The notes beneath the pieces were generated by a model. The model searched no databases. It had not been told where the DNA came from and was given only the letters and a program-made list of their open reading frames with translations. From contig JALGQZ010000004.1 of NCBI GenBank assembly GCA_023105745.1, positions 9,373,951-9,437,950 on the forward strand: a stretch of 64,000 nucleotides of DNA. Reading direction: 5' to 3'. How positions within the stretch are numbered: position 1 is the first letter of the stretch; every line of letters begins with the position of its first letter. Origin of the DNA: Austropuccinia psidii (taxonomy: Eukaryota; Basidiomycota; Pucciniomycetes; Pucciniales; Sphaerophragmiaceae). The position numbers and the translations under genes were made by a program. Below, piece after piece: positions 59,870 to 64,000 of the stretch.

Positions 59870-60139
59870 AATTATGGTTAAAAAAGGCTTAAAATAGTAT
59901 TTTTACGTCAAAAACTTACTATTGGCCAAATTTTTAGCTTTCTGAAGTGTATTACTTATATCCAAGTTAATTAATTCAGAAGATATTGGTTCAGGTTGAT
60001 TATTTTGAGTCACAATAACAGTACTATTATGATCAGAATTAACAGTACTGGCAGGGATAATGCTGGTTACTGTTGAGGCTGTTTCAATGTTTTCTTGTCT
60101 TACCACGTTGTCAGACACTAAAATTAATGAAAAAGCCAA
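59206..60139 (-). CDS. ORF-X of A2: predicted spliced protein
   Basis: Predicted join on the minus strand of 60139-59920 and 59855-59206. The 64-base intron again contains the Gag-Pol ATG (59869). The frame is open throughout and almost identical to A1's, ending ..RLKFPK. The codon at the end differs from A1 (TTCCCG for TTCCAG), which makes it closer to the TTTCCCAAAG of C and D. Two intact copies with both frames open over ~220 codons argue against chance. Confidence 0.6.
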
Positions 60140-60342
60140 TTAATTAAGTAAAAAAAGGTTATTTCAAAAAAGAAATAAAAATATAAGCCTCACTTATAAT
60201 ATGAAAAAAAATTATTTTTTAAGAATTTTTTGGATTATAAGTATTTTTTATATGTTTTTAAATTTTTCAATATAAGAAAAAAAGATTTAAAAAGAGTAAA
60301 AAAAATATGTCACAGGTAAAATATCACGGCTGGGCCCCCAAA

Positions 60343-62181
60343 TGTAAGGTGTGGATATGAAACTTTGATTAAAAATCAAGTACTTTTCCTGTCCTCAAAA
60401 TTTGTATAAGGTAAAATTCAGTTAAAAATAGTATGAAATATTATTTTTAAGAGAAAACACGCCAATTTTATTGTTTATAACTTTATTAGTATAAAACAAT
60501 AATATTATAAAAATTTATTGTTTTACCAACAATAAAAATTTATCCAAAAAATACTCTACAAGAGATATTTTAAGGCTACAAAAGAAATTTCTTCAAGAGC
60601 AATTTCAATTGGAATTAATTGAGCAAAGAACTGCAAGAAATTAATTAAAGAACAAATTCTTTAAAAAGAATATTAAAGAAAAAACACGCCCAAAAGTGAC
60701 CAGAGTGAATTTGGAAACAAAGTGACAAAGTTTACAGTGATGAAAGATGCTTTAATTCACTTTTGGGGTGGTTCAGGGGTAAAAATGATTATAAGAGTTA
60801 CAAACAATGATTATAATGATGTTTTCACGTGGTTAAAAGGATTAAAATGATTTAAAAATGGTGGTTGGAATCTTTGATTGATTGGTTTAACAGTGTTTAA
60901 ACTAATTAATAAAAGGAAAAAGATTCTAACATGAAGAGAAAAGTGGGGCAAAGAAGACATTCTTTTATAGCCATCAATTCTCTTACTCCAAAAGTAAAAT
61001 TTACTCTTGTCAGTCGTGAAAAACAGTCTGACAACAGAAAAGCCAATTATGGCATCATTGAACCCTGGTTTAGACCAAAAAAGGGCTGGTTTAAACCATT
61101 TTTAGCCATTTTTAGCCATTTCAGACCCTTAAATCAGCCATTACTATAGCAATACCAGGCCTAGAGCCTTCAAAACACGTCAGAATGTGTGTCAGAGGCG
61201 TAGAAACCAGTTAAAACTGTTTTTACTATGATTGTTTCATCTTAAGGGTAGTTTTACCCTCTTGGCAACAGCTAAAACTACCCCAGTTGGTATCAAAACC
61301 TCATCATCAATTGAGTTCACAGACCCTGTAACTCAATTCCAGGCCAAAAGTGATGAACTTTTGCGTGAATTTTCACATCCCACGCCTGTCAGCAAGGATT
61401 TTGGGGGTCTAGCTCCCCCTTAGAGCTGGAGTTCCTTTCCCCCCCCCAAATTTGATCTTTCCAATTTATTTTTCCTTTAATTCCTCATCATGTATTATAC
61501 TTATAATTTACATATGTAATTCAATTCAATTGTACAGTACAATACAGTAATAATTGACACCTCATATGTAAATCAAAGTTCACTTATGTAATACACGCGC
61601 ACATTTTGACATTTCAATTGAATTCAATTGAAAATACTTTAATTCCTCATAACTTCTAAACTAAACACAACACCTCAATTTTAACACAAAATTTGATGGT
61701 TAACACCACATGTGGTGTGAATTAAATTAAAGTTTTGAGGATTTTCAACTTTTGTATTGAAAATACTAAAAACTTAATTTAAGCTTATTTAGAGTTGAGT
61801 TACAAGAATTTCACTTAAGGGTGACCCCACCTGATTTTTTATGAGGAATCCAATGGTGAAATAATTTTCATGTGTTTATTTATTGGATAAAAAGTTATAA
61901 TAATTTTATTCAACTTTTTTCCAAATTTATTTATTTTTTCATAATTTTGTTAAAATTTCATTTTTACTTAATTTTTTCAAGTATAAATGTAATTTTATAC
62001 TTACAAAATTTTATGTATTTTTATTTTTAAATTGTAATTAATTTTTTATTTTTAATATAATTTTATATTTATATTTTGATTTTTATTTTAATAATATAAA
62101 TAAATTTATTTTATTTATATTAATATGTTATTTTTGTATTTGTGGTCTTTTGGGTATATGAAATTACCTCTAAGGCTCACA
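60343..62181 (-). repeat. 5' LTR of A2
   Basis: 1,839 bp, ends as in A1. The PBS complement CACGGCTGGGCCCCCA lies at 60325-60340. TATA box on the minus strand at 60962-60969. Confidence 0.97.
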
Positions 62182-62186
62182 AGAAT
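62182..62186. repeat. Target site duplication of A2, right copy (AGAAT)
   Basis: Direct copy of 52077-52081, after CTCACA. Confidence 0.95.
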
Positions 62187-63088
62187 GGTTCTATAAATAA
62201 TTGAAAAAATTGAACAGAATAAAGTCTGGATAGCTAGGAATATTCTAATAATAAGCATGGAACAAGATTGTGAAGCAATAGAAAGCTGTAAATCTGAAAT
62301 TCTATTAGAGCTAGGAGAACACTAGAATAATGATAAATAAAAACACATTGAAAGGATGTTGTGGTTCATTCTATTGTTGATTAAGACTGATGATGATCTA
62401 TCAGATTGACGGTTTATTATGATAATGATAATATGAAGAATATTTGGTAATTATGAATAATAAACTTTCAATTTGGTTATTAAGTAGTCCAATTTTAACT
62501 AGTTTTTAGTGTTGGATAACCAAATTGTGCTCCCAAGCTCTATATAACAAAACTATTTCAATATCATTATTGATATTTTTAAGATTAAACTGTGAAATAA
62601 TTTGATGATCAATGCGTTTAATCAACATAAGACTCTGCTACCAAGCTTCGATACCAAGAAGAATACTAAAAAAGTAGTGATTTGTAATTTGGATTAGGGG
62701 ATATTCATAAGAACATTGTTAAAATATTGTGGATTTTTTTTCAACCATCAAATTGGGGCTGAGGAGGATTTTCAAAGTGGAAGAAAGGACATTTATTTAT
62801 ACCTTTTTGGGGGCAGTTGAGTTCTGGAAAAAAGTGCATTTTCCTTTATGGGCCAACTTTTGGATTCAAGTTCAAGACCCAATTCCAAATCTTCCAGAAT
62901 GTTGCTCTGATGGTTTTGGGGGCTGACTTGTGGTTTTACAAATTTAAGCCTAACCATTAACATTCTAGAATTTTATGCAGAACTGGCTGTTACCAGAAAC
63001 TTAGCTTTCTGACAAATGTTCATCTACTTCCATAAATTCATTGGTTCTAAGCTTCAAAAACTGCAGGATCTCCTTCAAACTCCATGAT
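62187..63088. other. Non-coding sequence, possibly old LTR
   Basis: Continues the sequence left of A2. No gene seen. GGACATTTATTTATACCTTTTTGGG near 62786 resembles the TATA region of the F LTR (GGACCTCTATTTATAGCTTTTGGG near 7222), so a related LTR remnant is possible. Confidence 0.35.
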
Positions 63089-63758
63089 TGCGGGCCTTAG
63101 AGATATTTTCATATACCTAAAGGACCAAGAAAATAACAAAATATGTTATAATTATAAATATATCAATTTATTTTTAATACAAAAACAAAAATTGAAATAT
63201 CAGTAGAAAATTCATATACAAATTCAAAAAAAATTATTATAGTATAAAATTAAAATTACATTGAAATTTAGAATTGTGAGAACACACTTTTACTTGAAAA
63301 AATTAAGTAAATATGAATTTTCAACAAAAATATTTTTGGAAAAAAGTTAAATAAGAATTATTATAAATTTTTATCCAATAAATAAAATTATGAAAATTAT
63401 TTAACCATTGGATTCCTCATAATAAACAAGGTGGGGTCACTGCTGGGTGGAAATGCTGTAACTCAACTCTAAATAAGCTTAAATCAAAATTTTAGTATTT
63501 TCTGTATAAAAATTTAAAATCATCAAAAACTTACATTAATTAACACCACATGCAGTGGTGACTATAAATTTTTGTGTTAAAATTGAGTAGTGGTGTGTAG
63601 TTTAGAAGTCATGAGGAATCCAAGTATTTTCACTTGAAATGTCAAAATGTGCACATGTATTACATAAGTGAATTTTGATTTACATATGAGGTATCAATTA
63701 TAACAGTTGGGCACTGAAAACGCTCCATCAAATTACATATGTAAATTACAAGTATAAC
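63089..63758 (+). repeat. Diverged A-like LTR, left part
   Basis: Begins TGCGGGCCTTAGAGATATTT, matching A's TGTGAGCCTTAGAGGTAATT, and follows A's LTR (CCATTGGATTCCTCATAA, GGTGGGGTCAC, CATATGAGGTATCAATTA) with many substitutions and small indels. It stops after AAGTATAAC, about halfway through. Confidence 0.85.
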
Positions 63759-64000
63759 TGTAAGGTGTGTATATGAAACTTTGATTGAAAATTGAGTACT
63801 TTTCCTGTCCTCAAACTTTTTATAAGGTAAACATTTGATTAAAAACTAGTATGAAATAGTATTTTCAAGAGAAAACACGCCAAATTTCTTGTTAATAACT
63901 TTATAATTATGAAACAATATTATTATAAAGATTCACTGTTTTACCAACAATAAAAATTTATCCAAAAATGTTCTACAAGAGATATTTAAGGCTACAAAAG
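63759..64000 (-). repeat. Start of another A-like LTR element, reverse, cut by window end
   Basis: TGTAAGGTGTGTATATGAAACTTTGATTG is the inverse of an A-type LTR right end and continues like 60343-60585 with ~10% changes. It is inserted in the LTR that starts at 63089. The rest lies beyond the window. Confidence 0.85.

Larger units (their letters stand above)
52082..62181 (-). mobile_element. LTR retrotransposon A2, full length, inverse of A1
   Basis: 10,100 bp with the same structure as A1: LTRs of 1,840 and 1,839 bp, PBS, predicted intron, ORF-X and an uninterrupted Gag-Pol, with an AGAAT duplication. It differs from A1 by scattered substitutions only. Confidence 0.97.

Noticed and set aside
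1..64000. tRNA, rRNA, CRISPR, bacterial promoters or operons
   Set aside because: No tRNA-like cloverleaf or rRNA text was recognised, and all coding content is eukaryotic retroelement.

Overview
This window is nested transposable-element sequence from an AT-rich, CpG-poor fungal genome. No host gene can be recognised. The gypsy (Ty3-like, chromodomain-bearing) polyproteins, the Gag-protease protein at the left end and the base composition strongly recall rust fungi (Pucciniales). I think of Austropuccinia psidii in particular, but that is recognition from memory and was not tested by a search.

Layout. (1) 553-6384, minus strand: a decayed Gag-protease retroelement ('F') with no visible reverse transcriptase; its probable LTR is 6384-7880. 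(2) F sits in an older gypsy element 'E' (plus strand), of which the RNase H-integrase linker (7881-8175), integrase plus chromodomain (18280-19577) and a long 3' LTR (20352-20506 and 47502-50328) remain. (3) Element A1 (8176-18274, TSD CAATT) is inserted in E's integrase gene. (4) Three elements are nested inside E's 3' LTR: B (20507-47501, TSD AACCT) contains C (24561-46202, TSD GTTTT), which contains D (32981-43675, TSD TACCC). (5) 50329-52081 is old non-coding sequence. (6) A2 (52082-62181, TSD AGAAT) is a near-identical, inverted copy of A1. (7) At 63089-64000 lie two diverged A-like LTR pieces, one inserted in the other.

A, B, C and D are related gypsy families that share LTR ends, a putative primer-binding site, a polypurine tract and domain order. 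A1 and A2 have intact 1,974-residue Gag-Pol frames. D has an intact 1,573-residue stretch behind nonsense codons. C is riddled with stops, and B has lost everything after protease.

The most interesting signal is at the 5' end of Gag-Pol. In all four families a second protein (called ORF-X here) lies in the +1 frame over the first ~650 bases of Gag-Pol. It becomes continuous with an upstream leader exon if short fungal-type introns are removed. Intron 1 contains the Gag-Pol start codon, so splicing would switch the product. The C-terminal part of ORF-X (YRIPK...MDNVFNMARTLMEF) is better conserved between families than the Gag-Pol frame over the same bases. In C and D ORF-X ends beside a sequence with -1 slippery phase. 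I know of no description of this arrangement. It rests on reading alone and needs RNA evidence.
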